Shown here in pieces: positions 7,433 through 15,587 of a DNA stretch of 34,075 nt; position 1 is the first letter of the stretch; every line of letters starts with the position of its first letter. The stretch lies in contig JABBNW010000003.1 in NCBI GenBank assembly GCA_019352115.1, positions 1-34,075 on the forward strand, given 5' to 3'. Under the pieces are notes generated by a model. That model was not told where the DNA came from. It did not search any database and saw only the letters and a list, made by a program, of their open reading frames with translations. The position numbers and the translations under genes were made by a program. The DNA comes from Pseudomonadota bacterium. GTDB taxonomy: Bacteria > Pseudomonadota > Alphaproteobacteria > Acetobacterales > Acetobacteraceae.

Positions 7433-8125
7433 ATGGCCCGGCACCTTCTCGCGGGTCTGACCGTGGTCAGCTTGATGACGGGCACCGCGTTTGCCGCTCC
7501 CAGGCCGGTTGTGGTGGCGTTGTTCACCTCGCAGGGCTGCTCCGATTGCCCTCCGGCCGACGCGCTGCTCCGCCATGTCAAGGCGACCGACCCGGATATC
7601 CTCGCACTCGATCTGCATGTGACCTATTGGGACAATTCTGCCTGGAAGGACCCGTTTTCTCTTCCGGCCGCAACGGACCTTCAGGATCATTACGCGTCTC
7701 TCAGGGGAAGCAAGGAGGTCTACACGCCGGAGGCCGTCGTCGATGGCAAGGCGCAATTCGTGGGATCGGACAAAGCCACGATGGCGGCTGCGATCAGCCG
7801 AGCGAGAGCGGCGATCGCCGGGAGCGACACAACCCAAGTTTCGGTGAAAGCCCTCAACGGACAGGTCTCCGTTCATGTCGGACCGGGAACCGGGATCGCG
7901 GCAGTCTGGCTATTCGGCTTCGATCCGGAGCGCACAACGAAAGTGCGTGGAGGGGAGAATGGCGGCGCGACGCTGCCGGAAGTGAACGTCGTACGCAGCA
8001 TCACCAGGCTCGGCGCCTGGGACGGGCAGCCATGGGAACGGGAGATGCGGGCGCCAGCGGGAACGAAGTATGCGGCCCTTGTCCAGCGTTCCGATGGAAC
8101 AATCGTTGGTGCGGCAGAAAACTGA
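7433..8125 (+). CDS. DUF1223 secreted thioredoxin-like protein
   Basis: This 230-residue protein has a signal peptide ending near AFA (about 21). It then has the family-typical block VVVALFTSQGCSDCPPAD, with a CSDC pair at Cys36 and Cys39, which looks like a thioredoxin-type active site. VTYWDN and YTPEAVVDGKAQFVGSD are also characteristic of DUF1223. The biochemical role of the family is not established. The location in the SigF region and the CxxC suggest a periplasmic redox task, such as recycling an oxidised partner. The ATG at 7433 gives a clean signal peptide; the frame is open upstream, but that part overlaps the Moco remnant. It is followed 7 bp later by the broken DsbD-like gene. Confidence 0.82.
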   Translation: MARHLLAGLTVVSLMTGTAFAAPRPVVVALFTSQGCSDCPPADALLRHVKATDPDILALDLHVTYWDNSAWKDPFSLPAATDLQDHYASLRGSKEVYTPEAVVDGKAQFVGSDKATMAAAISRARAAIAGSDTTQVSVKALNGQVSVHVGPGTGIAAVWLFGFDPERTTKVRGGENGGATLPEVNVVRSITRLGAWDGQPWEREMRAPAGTKYAALVQRSDGTIVGAAEN

Positions 8126-8132
8126 GCGAAGG

Positions 8133-9343
8133 ATGCCTTCCGCCATGTTTGCCTCGGCCCCCTTCTTGAAGGTGCTCTTCAGCATGATGCTGATCGGCGT
8201 TCTGGTGGCGCCCGTGGCGGCGCGGGCAGCCGAGAGCAATCGCTTCGTCAGCCACGAGGACACCGTCTCCATCGTGTCCAAGAGCGACAAGGTCAGCGGG
8301 ACCATGTTCCGGTTGGGTCTGCTGTTCCGGCTGTCGAAGGGGTGGCACATCTATTGGAAAGATGCGGGAGATGCCGGCTCGCCTCCGCAGCTTAGTTTGA
8401 CGCAGCCCGCTCACGTCACGACCGGCGCGTTCGACTGGCCCGCACCGGACTGGCTCGTCACCAACGGTCTGGGTGACTACGTTGTCAGCGGAACGGCGCT
8501 CCTGCCGTTCACGGTATTCCTTCCACAAGCAGCATCGGCAGGGGGTGTCAATCTGAACGGTCTTGCCCGTTGGCTGGTGTGCAGTTCGGTCATCTGCGTG
8601 CCGCAGCAAGCAAGGTTCCGCCTGCGCCTGTCCGAAGGGGCCGCGTCCCCGTCCGCGGAGGCCGGGCTTTTCGCGTCGGCGCATGACGCGAAGCCCAAAT
8701 CGTCGCCTTTCGCGTCCACCGTCACGGCCAATGGCGTCCTGACCGTGACAGGGAAGGGGCTCGATCGCTCCGACCTTCGCACCGCCCACTTCTTCCCCAA
8801 CCGCCCTGACGCGATTGTCAATGCGGCGCCGCAGCGGTTGGATTTCCAGCCGGCTGGATTCTCCCTGGCGCTCAAGCCGCTCAAATGGTCGCCGCCGGAC
8901 CCGCTCAGGGGCGTGCTTGAAATCACCGATGCGGCCGGGAAAGGGGAGGCGCTGGCGATTGCGCCGAAACTTGCCGCGGCTGGTCCCGCCGTGTCTGCCT
9001 CTACATCGGCTGTGGTCGGCACTCGGTGCGCTGCTGGGCGGCCTGCTGCCCAATCCGATGCCGTGCGTGTTCCCCGTGCTCGCCATCAAGGCGCTGAGCG
9101 TGGCGCAGCCGGGCGGTGAGGGCAGGTGCGTCATCCGTGCGCAGGGTCTGGCCTACACCGCGGGTGTTGTCGTCACGATCCTCATTATCGGCGGGGTCCT
9201 CGAAACCCTGCGCGCCGCTGGCGCCCAGCTGGGATGGGGCTTCCAGCTCCGGTCTCCGGCCTTCGTCACCTTCACCGCGTGGCCCCATTCCGGGATTGGA
9301 CTGAATCTCGCGGGGGCATTCGAGTTCAGAGCCGGGTATGTGC
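8133..9343 (+). pseudogene. Frameshifted and truncated DsbD/ScsB-type thiol:disulfide reductase
   Basis: The first frame (8133 to about 8990) gives a signal peptide and a periplasmic domain of the ScsB/DsbD type, including GWHIYWKDAGDAGSPP and the cysteine-bearing segment CSSVICVP. Around 8985-9010 the homology jumps to the +1 frame, which continues with GALLGGLLPNPMPCVFPVLA, the first helix of the DsbD/CcdA membrane domain. It then runs through AQLGWGFQLRSPAF to GLNLAGAFEF, ending near 9340. The rest of the membrane domain and the C-terminal thioredoxin domain are absent, and the next gene lies on the opposite strand. An intact protein would carry cytoplasmic electrons to periplasmic thiols. 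Two alternative starts (8133, 8145) exist. Confidence 0.85.
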
Positions 9344-9489
9344 TCGAACAGCGCCCGGGAACGGGCCTGCCCATAGGCGGTTCTCAGCGAGTGGTCCGGA
9401 AGGCTGCGTCGCAAAGGGACGACACACGCTTCGCCGGCTATTCCGCGGGGCGCAACCAGGCTTTCCGTGGCGGAATGCGGCGCGACCTT

Positions 9490-10233
9490 CTACACAATCG
9501 AGCAGCGTACAACCGGTTCGTTGTCGAAGAACACGATGACGTTGTCGCCAGGAACCACCGGATAGAGGCCCAGGGGCGTGCCTGAGAGGACGATCTGGCC
9601 CGGAGTCAACGCCAATCGGAACTCAGACAGATGTTGGCGTAACCAATCGACGGAGGCAGCCGCCCCGCCAGGCAGCGGCCACAACGCGCCCGACCCGGCG
9701 CACCGATCACCGATCTGGACCGAAAGGCGGGCCCGGCCCATCGCGCGGGCGCGGGCTGACAGCCATCCGTCCGCCGGCAACACGATGCCGGCGTTCAGGC
9801 CGTTGTTTGCGACCAGCTCCACCAATGTCTTGTGCGGCGCTCGAAAGACGAAGTGATGCAATTCGATGGCCGGAAACGCGGCTGCGATTTCGCCGTCTTC
9901 GCCGATGCGAAGGGCCATTTCGCCTTCAATCGCTAAGCTGGCGAAGTCGGCGGCGTCGAGGGCCACGCCGTTCCGACGAACCTCGCTTTCATAAAGGTGG
10001 CCGCGGATCGGGCCGGGCATCCCGAATTGCGTGGTGGTGCCCGGTCCGGTGCAGCCTACTTTGTAGCCGATCACACGGTCGCCGGCTGCCACGCGCAGGG
10101 CCGAGACGGCGCCCTGCAGCTCGTACGCCTGGCGCAGGTCCAGGGTGAAGCCCGGATCGGCAAAGCATGTGCCCGGCTCTCGGGCGCAATAGTCCCGCCA
10201 TTGCCGGGCGGCCAACCCGGCCAATGGGCTCAT
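9490..10233 (-). CDS. 2-keto-4-pentenoate hydratase / fumarylacetoacetate hydrolase family protein
   Basis: The product (247 residues from the ATG at 10233, 257 from a TTG at 10263) is of the MhpD/FAH fold. Recognisable blocks are VIGYKVGCTG, PIRGHLYES, IEGEMALRIG (acidic metal ligand), NNGLNAGIVL, and the C-terminal LSGTPLGLYPVVPGDNVIV. Members hydrate or cleave diketo acids in aromatic catabolism. It is the last gene of the five-gene operon, and its start region overlaps or abuts the stop of the upstream GST. No ribosome site decides between the two starts. The actual substrate cannot be read from sequence. Confidence 0.85.
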   Translation of the reverse strand: MSPLAGLAARQWRDYCAREPGTCFADPGFTLDLRQAYELQGAVSALRVAAGDRVIGYKVGCTGPGTTTQFGMPGPIRGHLYESEVRRNGVALDAADFASLAIEGEMALRIGEDGEIAAAFPAIELHHFVFRAPHKTLVELVANNGLNAGIVLPADGWLSARARAMGRARLSVQIGDRCAGSGALWPLPGGAAASVDWLRQHLSEFRLALTPGQIVLSGTPLGLYPVVPGDNVIVFFDNEPVVRCSIV

Positions 10234-10249
10234 GACGCCGGCGGGCGGA

Positions 10250-10954
10250 TCAGACTCTGCCAACGTTGGCCGCCGTCTGGCCGAACAGAAGTTTCTTCCC
10301 TTCCTCCGTCACGGCCGGCTGCGCCGATAAGGGCTCACCCTTGGCATACGCGCGCTGCGTTGCGGGACGGTTGCGGATGCTGTCGAACCAACGGCGCAGA
10401 TTGACGAAGTCATCGAGGTTTTGCTGCTGTCGCTTCCACGGCACGACCCACGGATAGGACGCCATGTCGGCGATGCTGTAGTCTTCGCCGGCCAGGAACG
10501 GATGGACGGCGAGCTGACGGTCCATGACGCCATAGAGGCGGTTGGTCTCATTGACGTAGCGGTTGATCGCGTAGGGGATCTTCTCCGGCGCATAGACGCC
10601 GAAATGATGGTTCTGCCCGGCCATCGGCCCGAGCCCGCCGACCTGCCAGAACAGCCATTCCATCGCCGTCTTTCGCCCCCGCAGGTCGGCGGGTAGGAAG
10701 CGGCCCGTCTTCTCGGCCAGATAGAGAAGGATGGCCCCCGACTCGAACACTGTGACCGATTCGCCGTCGTCCGCGGGATCACGATCGATGATCGCGGGCA
10801 TTCGGTTGTTCGGCGAGAACGCCAGAAACTCGGGTTTGAATTGGTCGCCTGCACTGATGTTGACGGGCTGAATCGTGTAATCCAGCCCCGCTTCTTCCAG
10901 AAACATCGTGATCTTGTGGCCGTTCGGCGTCGGCCAGTAGTAGAGTTCGATCAT
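10250..10954 (-). CDS. Glutathione S-transferase family protein, YfcG-like
   Basis: This 234-residue protein has a thioredoxin-like N-domain with PTPNGHKITMFLEE (8-21), the cis-proline element NNRMPAI, and the glutathione-contacting ESGAILLYLAEK. An alpha-helical C-domain follows, with YSIADMASYPWV. It resembles the YfcG/YghU (nu-class) GSTs, which act as glutathione-dependent disulfide-bond oxidoreductases. It is a paralogue of the GST at 11820-12524, with the same PTPN...LFLEE start. Both sit in one operon flanking an SDR gene. Confidence 0.9.
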   Translation of the reverse strand: MIELYYWPTPNGHKITMFLEEAGLDYTIQPVNISAGDQFKPEFLAFSPNNRMPAIIDRDPADDGESVTVFESGAILLYLAEKTGRFLPADLRGRKTAMEWLFWQVGGLGPMAGQNHHFGVYAPEKIPYAINRYVNETNRLYGVMDRQLAVHPFLAGEDYSIADMASYPWVVPWKRQQQNLDDFVNLRRWFDSIRNRPATQRAYAKGEPLSAQPAVTEEGKKLLFGQTAANVGRV

Positions 10955-11000
10955 CTCTTTCGCGTCCTGTGCATGGAGAGTTTCGGCGGTGAAGCCGGGC

Positions 11001-11807
11001 CTAAAGCGCGGCGTGGTCTTTCACCGCCTCTTCAAGTGCGGGCTTCAGCGCGAGGAACCGCTCGTCCACCGCAGCCGGGTTTTCCCGGTTGAGCGCGATC
11101 ATCTGCGCGCGAGCCTCGCCTCCCCGGATCACCTCGAAGGCACCTGTCTCGATGCCCGCGACGATGGCCGCGGCGACGTCGGAGGCGGCCTCCCGCCCAA
11201 AACCCAACTCCGGCCCGGCGCGGTTGGACTTCATCATCGGCGTGTCGGTGCCGCTGGGGTAGGCGGTCAGCACATGGACGCCTTCGCCCTTCAGCTCCCG
11301 CCGCAGCGCCTCACCGAAGCGAGCCAGACCAGCCTTGACGGCGGCATAGGTCGTGTAGAACGGGGCGCCGACCAGGGCGATACCGGATGTGACGTTCACC
11401 ACGACGGCGTCACCGCTCGCCCGCAATGCCGGCAGTGCCGCACGGGTAAGCAGAATCGGCGCCAGAAGATCAACCGTCACCATCGCCTCGATTTCGGCCT
11501 CCGAGGTTGCCTCGAGGCGGCCGGCACGCGCGCCGCCGGCGTTGTTGATGAGGATATCCAGCCCCCCCAGGGCATCGCGCGCCTTCTGCAACGTCGTCGC
11601 CCGCCCCTCGGTGGTCCCAACGTCGGCGGCAATACTCCAGACCTGGTCGCCGGCGCTCCTGAGCCCGTCGGTGGCAGTTGCCAAAATATCCGCTCGGCGG
11701 CCGGAAATGACCACCTTCGCGCCTTTGGTCAGGAGGATGCGGGCCATGGCGAGCCCGATGCCGCTCGATCCCCCCGTGATGAGGACGCGCTTTCCTTGCA
11801 GGTTCAT
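11001..11807 (-). CDS. Short-chain dehydrogenase/reductase
   Basis: This is a classical SDR of 268 residues. It has the nucleotide-binding motif GGSSGIG near residue 12, ADV in the middle, NNAG after ILI, and the catalytic Ser (NVTSG) followed by the YAAVK tetrad pair. A basic residue after beta-2 (SGRR) suggests NADP(H) preference. It presumably oxidises or reduces a hydroxyl or keto group in the pathway handled by this operon. A strong ribosome site, GGGAGGG, precedes the ATG at 11807, and only 12 bp separate it from the upstream GST. Confidence 0.92.
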   Translation of the reverse strand: MNLQGKRVLITGGSSGIGLAMARILLTKGAKVVISGRRADILATATDGLRSAGDQVWSIAADVGTTEGRATTLQKARDALGGLDILINNAGGARAGRLEATSEAEIEAMVTVDLLAPILLTRAALPALRASGDAVVVNVTSGIALVGAPFYTTYAAVKAGLARFGEALRRELKGEGVHVLTAYPSGTDTPMMKSNRAGPELGFGREAASDVAAAIVAGIETGAFEVIRGGEARAQMIALNRENPAAVDERFLALKPALEEAVKDHAAL

Positions 11808-11819
11808 GACGTTCCCTCC

Positions 11820-12524
11820 CTACGACGCAGTCGGATAGTTGGAGGGGAACAGGGCACGCTTGGTCTCCTCGTCACTGACCTTCTTGAAGGGATGGTCCTT
11901 CCCGACCGCCCGCGCCCGGGCAACGGCGGGGCGCGCGTCGACAGCCTCGAACAACCGCTTCAAATTCGGAAACGCAGCGAGCGGGTCGGCTTCACCCTTG
12001 CGGACGCGGGAGGCGCGATCGAGCCAGCCCCAGGCGGAAATGTCGGCGATCGTGTAGGTGGCACCAACGATGAACTCCCGGCCCTCGAGGTGGTCGTTCA
12101 GCACTTGGTAGTGCCGTTCGGCTTCCCGACGATAGCGGTTGACCGCGTAGTCCAGGCCATCGGGAGCGGCGAACTGAAAATGCACTGCCTGACCCGAGAA
12201 CGGGCCGAGCCCGGAGGCGATGAAAAGCAACCAGGAGAGCAGCTCCGGCCGGTCCTCGAGCTTGCCGAGCAACTTGCCGGTCTTTTCGGCCAGGTAGATC
12301 AAGATCGCGGTGGAATCGAACACGCGCGCCTCCTTGCCTCCGAGACCTTCCGTATCAACAATTGCCGGCACCTTGCCGTTGGGGTTGACCGCGCGGAAGG
12401 CAGGCGTGTGCTGCTCGCCCTTGCTGGTATCGACCGGAATTGCCTCGTAGGGCAGGCCGACCTCCTCAAGAAAGAGCGCGACCTTCGCGGGATTGGGAGT
12501 CGGGTGGAAATAGAACCGGATCAT
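11820..12524 (-). CDS. Glutathione S-transferase family protein, YfcG-like
   Basis: This is a 234-residue GST. N-domain motifs are PTPNPAKVALFLEE, PNGKVPAIVD and DSTAILIYLAEKTG, and the C-domain contains YTIADISAWGWL. I chose the ATG at 12524 because GAGGAGA lies 4 nt upstream; the open frame beyond it is not homologous to GSTs. It is related to the second GST of the operon (10250-10954), indicating duplication. Its likely role is glutathione conjugation or glutathione-dependent reduction of an electrophile. Confidence 0.92.
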   Translation of the reverse strand: MIRFYFHPTPNPAKVALFLEEVGLPYEAIPVDTSKGEQHTPAFRAVNPNGKVPAIVDTEGLGGKEARVFDSTAILIYLAEKTGKLLGKLEDRPELLSWLLFIASGLGPFSGQAVHFQFAAPDGLDYAVNRYRREAERHYQVLNDHLEGREFIVGATYTIADISAWGWLDRASRVRKGEADPLAAFPNLKRLFEAVDARPAVARARAVGKDHPFKKVSDEETKRALFPSNYPTAS

Positions 12525-12607
12525 GGTGTCTCCTCGGGGTCTGGGTGGTGCGGCCTTCCGTGTGGCGGCCGCTATTTCGGGCGGGCGCACGCGCGCGCCC
12601 GGGAGGA

Positions 12608-13261
12608 TCACGCTGTGCGCAACGAACGCAGCGCCGTGAGGACGGCATCGGGTTCCAGGCGATTGCGGTAGTCGACGTCGATGGCGGCGCGGGCGACGCG
12701 GCCGTCGCGGGCGATGACATAGGTGGCCGGCACCGGCAGTTCCCAGCTATCGTCGCCGTTGATCGCCGGCAGCGCCTTGTTGTTCGACCGGAGTGCCGCA
12801 CGCAGCTCTTCAGGCAGAGACCAGACAAGCCCGAAGCTGCGCGCGACACCGTTGCCGACGTCGCTGAGCACGTCGAAGGTCAGTTCGTTCGCCTCGGCGG
12901 TCGAGAGCGAGCCGTCCGGGAGTTGCGGCGAGATCGCGACCAGCCGCGCGCCGAGCGCCGCCACGTCGGGCAGGACCATCTGGTAGGCGCGGAGCTGGAT
13001 GTTGCAGTAGGGGCACCAGCCGCCGCGATAGAAGGTCACCACCGCCGGCCCTGCCTCCAGCAGGGTGCCAAGCGAGACAGTCTTCCCCTGCGCGTCCGGC
13101 AGCGTGAAATCAGGCGCCTTGTCGCCGGCTCGGATCGCGGTCTCCGGCGCAAAACTCGCGCGCAGCTCGCTGATTTTTGCTTCGTACAGAGCGGGTCTGC
13201 CGGCCGGCGCTCTGTGCGCGAACTCGGCTCTGAAGGCGTCAAGCTGCTGTTGCAGTCCCAT
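12608..13261 (-). CDS. Peroxiredoxin-like protein (AhpC/TSA family)
   Basis: The 217-residue protein has the thioredoxin-fold peroxiredoxin layout: GDKAPDFTLPDAQG, then FYRGGWCPYCNIQL with Cys83 and Cys86. A peroxidatic cysteine followed by a CxxC partner marks the AhpC-like subgroup that often appears with detoxification genes. It should reduce peroxides in the cytoplasm; there is no signal peptide. AGGAGG lies about 9 nt before the ATG at 13261. It is the first gene of the five-gene minus-strand operon and is divergent from a TetR regulator, which probably controls it. Confidence 0.88.
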   Translation of the reverse strand: MGLQQQLDAFRAEFAHRAPAGRPALYEAKISELRASFAPETAIRAGDKAPDFTLPDAQGKTVSLGTLLEAGPAVVTFYRGGWCPYCNIQLRAYQMVLPDVAALGARLVAISPQLPDGSLSTAEANELTFDVLSDVGNGVARSFGLVWSLPEELRAALRSNNKALPAINGDDSWELPVPATYVIARDGRVARAAIDVDYRNRLEPDAVLTALRSLRTA

Positions 13262-13342
13262 CTGGCTGATCCTCCTCTGATCCCGAACATTACGGGCGCG
13301 AGCCCTCGCGACGTGGTTGACGCCGTTCGGGTCACCCGCGCC

Positions 13343-13370
13343 TTGTGTTCTAGTATGAGCGTCCTATAAT
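13343..13370 (+). promoter_or_regulatory. Sigma-70-type promoter of the TetR gene, in the divergent regulatory region
   Basis: TTGTGT (13343-13348), a 16-bp spacer and a perfect TATAAT (13365-13370) point to the tetR gene. The spacer holds a short interrupted dyad, TAG-N10-CTA (13351-13366), which could be part of an operator, although its symmetry is weak. The region (13262-13424) also has to carry the promoter for the divergent peroxiredoxin operon, which I cannot place. Confidence 0.55.
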
Positions 13371-13424
13371 CTTCTCCGATGGCAGCGATGTCAAGGTGCC
13401 CCGGAGCGATGGACAGGTGGTGGG

Positions 13425-14027
13425 ATGGCAAGACCGAGGGAATTCGACGAGGGGGCCGTACTGGATGCGGCTGTTCAGTGCTTCTGGAAGCAGGGGTATG
13501 AGACGACCTCGGTGAGGGAGCTGGTGGCACACACCGGTATCACCGCAGCGAGCCTCTACAACGCCTTCGGGGACAAGCGCTCGCTCTATGGGCGAGCCTT
13601 GGATCACTACGTCGAAACGAGCATCGCCGACAGAATCCGCCGCTGCGAAGCATTGCCGCCCTGTTGCGCGATCGAGGCGTTCTTCGGGGAGATCGTGAAA
13701 CGCTCACTCGGCGATCGCGACCGAAAAGGATGCTTGCTGGTGAACGCGGCGCTTGACGTGGCGCCGCACGATCCCGGGTTTCGCACGGTCGTCGCCACCG
13801 TTCTTGTACAGATCGAGGCATTCTTCCTGGCATGTATCAGGGCCGGTCAGGCCGACGGCACGATCACCCGTGCGCCGCCGGCGGAAACCTTGGCGCAACA
13901 CCTTCTCGGCGTGTTGATGGGCATTCGCGTCCTCGCACGCGTGCGGCCCGAGCGCGCCCTGCTTGAAGGTATTCTTGGGCCGGCATTGGCGCTCCTCCGC
14001 GTTGCACCGGGATCAAGCGCTACATGA
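13425..14027 (+). CDS. TetR/AcrR-family transcriptional regulator
   Basis: This 200-residue regulator has the typical N-terminus MARPREFDEGAVLDAAVQCFW and the DNA-binding helix-turn-helix TSVRELVAHTGITAASLYNAFGDK split over residues about 28-51. A ligand-binding helical domain follows. Cys78-Cys79 (PPCCA), Cys102 and Cys136 are candidates for sensing electrophiles, as in NemR-like regulators, but this is inference. It is divergent from the peroxiredoxin-GST-SDR-GST-hydratase operon and is likely its repressor. A perfect TATAAT lies 55 bp upstream. Confidence 0.9.
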   Translation: MARPREFDEGAVLDAAVQCFWKQGYETTSVRELVAHTGITAASLYNAFGDKRSLYGRALDHYVETSIADRIRRCEALPPCCAIEAFFGEIVKRSLGDRDRKGCLLVNAALDVAPHDPGFRTVVATVLVQIEAFFLACIRAGQADGTITRAPPAETLAQHLLGVLMGIRVLARVRPERALLEGILGPALALLRVAPGSSAT

Positions 14028-14064
14028 GTGGGCTGATCGTGTTCTTGCCAGGTCACTCGGCGCG

Positions 14065-14391
14065 ATGACGGATGGCGACCTGAGATCCCGGTACGAGGCG
14101 GCTGTCCTGGGGTTGCGCGCGTGGGTTGCGGCACTGCGGGATGAAGGCCGCTCGTCGGAGTTGATCGCGCGCGCCGTCCACGCCGAGCGCGCCCGGTTGG
14201 CAGCCACTTTCAAGGCGCTCACGCCGGAGCCCCTGCGCTCGCGGATACGCACCCGGACACTTGCCATCTACGGCAATTCCATCGGCCCGACCATTGAGAG
14301 TTTCAGGGCCCGGGGCAAGAGCTGGGACGACATCATCGACAGCGCGACCCGCCCTGGTCCCCCGCCTTCGTTCGTTGGGGAGGGCGGCTGA
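14065..14391 (+). CDS. Small hypothetical protein
   Basis: This is an open frame of about 108 residues that I do not recognise. It has mostly charged, helix-forming composition (YEAAVLGLRAWVAALRDEGRS, VHAERARLAATFKAL) and ends with RARGKSWDDIIDSATRPG. No membrane segment or signal is visible. The start is uncertain: the ATG at 14065 is used here, while in-frame TTG codons at 14002 and 13963 would lengthen it into or over the end of tetR. The coding-like composition and the orderly C-terminus argue that it is real. It follows tetR by less than 40 bp and may be co-transcribed. Confidence 0.5.
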   Translation: MTDGDLRSRYEAAVLGLRAWVAALRDEGRSSELIARAVHAERARLAATFKALTPEPLRSRIRTRTLAIYGNSIGPTIESFRARGKSWDDIIDSATRPGPPPSFVGEGG

Positions 14392-14537
14392 TAACGCCAG
14401 CGAGTCGCCATAGACCGGCTTTTGTCCATTCCTTCGCAATCACGGAAAGAGATCACGGCCCCATGGGTAAGCGTCGGACCGGATCCGCAGCCATCAACCG
14501 AGGGGAGAACAGGCGCTGAGCGATCCGGACGGGGGGG

Positions 14538-14576
14538 TTGCCTCGGGTGACCGTCCGGTCTATTCTAATACGGACG
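14538..14576 (+). promoter_or_regulatory. Candidate promoter with an overlapping dyad upstream of the dehI-like gene
   Basis: TTGCCT (14538-14543), 17 bp, and TATTCT (14561-14566) make a plausible sigma-70 promoter. A dyad with arms CGTCCG (14552-14557) and CGGACG (14571-14576) brackets the -10 element, as expected for a repressor site. A second, nested symmetry TCTAT...ATAGA continues to about 14583. Downstream, at 14598-14663, is a 21-codon open frame ending 7 bp before the dehI-like start. It could be a leader peptide, but nothing supports its translation. Confidence 0.4.
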
Positions 14577-14670
14577 ATATAGAACGGATTGCGGCGAATG
14601 GTGGGAGGGGGTTCGGGCGTGTCCTGGGACAAGGACGCCGTCAAACGCTATCGCATCGCATGAGGCCAGC

Positions 14671-15498
14671 ATGAGCGACCCGGTTCCCGCCATCACCGAA
14701 GCGGCCGCGACAGGCGAGACCGCCGCCATCTTCGCCGATATCCGGCACGTCCTGGGCGTCGATGTCGTCAACCTGATCTGGCGTCACCTGGCCACGATAG
14801 AAGGCGCGCTGCCCTGGACCTGGGGGGCGCTGCGTCCGCTCTACGTTGACGGGTCGGTGGTCAGCGAGGCGGCGGCGCTGCACACGGAACTGGTGCTGCC
14901 ACCGGGGCCTTCGATCCGATCAGAAGTGTACGCAGGGATGGGCCTCCGGCCGGGCGACCTGGCGGCCATCCGAGACGTCCTGGCGGCCTATGACCACACC
15001 AATGCGATGGCCGTCGTGGCGCTGACCACGTTGCGCGGGCGCCTGGATGGGCGCGCGCCGGTGGATGCGAAGGCGGCTGAACCGATGCCGCTGGCCCAGA
15101 CGCCACGGTTCGGGCTGCCGAAGCTGCTCAACCTGACCGACATGCAACCCGAGACCGCAGCGCTGGTAACCGCGCTGAACGGGCTTGGCACACGCCGTCC
15201 CGGCGCCGTGCTTGCCAGCATGTATCGGCATCTCGCGCATTGGCCGTCTTATCTGTCGTTTGCCTGGCTGCTGCTTGCGCCGTTGGACGGTGACGGCCGG
15301 CTGGCCGCCGCGATCGATCAGGCCCAGCGCGCGGCAAAGTCTCGGGCCGACCGGCTGCTGGTGCGGCTGGCCGATTCGGGGGCCCCACCGCCGCCCGTGC
15401 TGGCGGCAAGGATCAGCGCGGCGGTCGAGCCGTTCGTCGGCGATGTCATCGTCAAGATGCTGGTGATCTGCGCGTTGCTACGCCGCGCCACCGCCTGA
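14671..15498 (+). CDS. DehI-family (group I 2-haloacid dehalogenase-like) protein
   Basis: The 275-residue protein resembles the DehI family (halocarboxylic acid dehalogenases of group I). Family-like features are IWRHLATIEGALPWTWGALRPLY near residue 36 and the matching second-half segment YRHLAHWPSYLSFAW near residue 180. These reflect the pseudo-repeat of the all-helical fold. DehI enzymes remove halide from both D- and L-2-haloacids by direct attack of water. I cannot confirm the catalytic Asp and Asn by eye, so it may be a family member with another substrate. GAGG precedes the ATG at 14671. Confidence 0.7.
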   Translation: MSDPVPAITEAAATGETAAIFADIRHVLGVDVVNLIWRHLATIEGALPWTWGALRPLYVDGSVVSEAAALHTELVLPPGPSIRSEVYAGMGLRPGDLAAIRDVLAAYDHTNAMAVVALTTLRGRLDGRAPVDAKAAEPMPLAQTPRFGLPKLLNLTDMQPETAALVTALNGLGTRRPGAVLASMYRHLAHWPSYLSFAWLLLAPLDGDGRLAAAIDQAQRAAKSRADRLLVRLADSGAPPPPVLAARISAAVEPFVGDVIVKMLVICALLRRATA

Positions 15499-15587
15499 GG
15501 GGCAAGGCATGAGAGGCAAGGTATGACAGCGAACGCCAGTGCATCACGTGCTCCACGCGCGCAGCAGTCCCCAACGAAAGGAGTGGC

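Noticed and set aside
8985-9010. Programmed ribosomal frameshift in the DsbD/ScsB-like gene
   Set aside because: There is no slippery heptamer or following stem that I can see, and the second frame is itself truncated, so decay is the simpler explanation.
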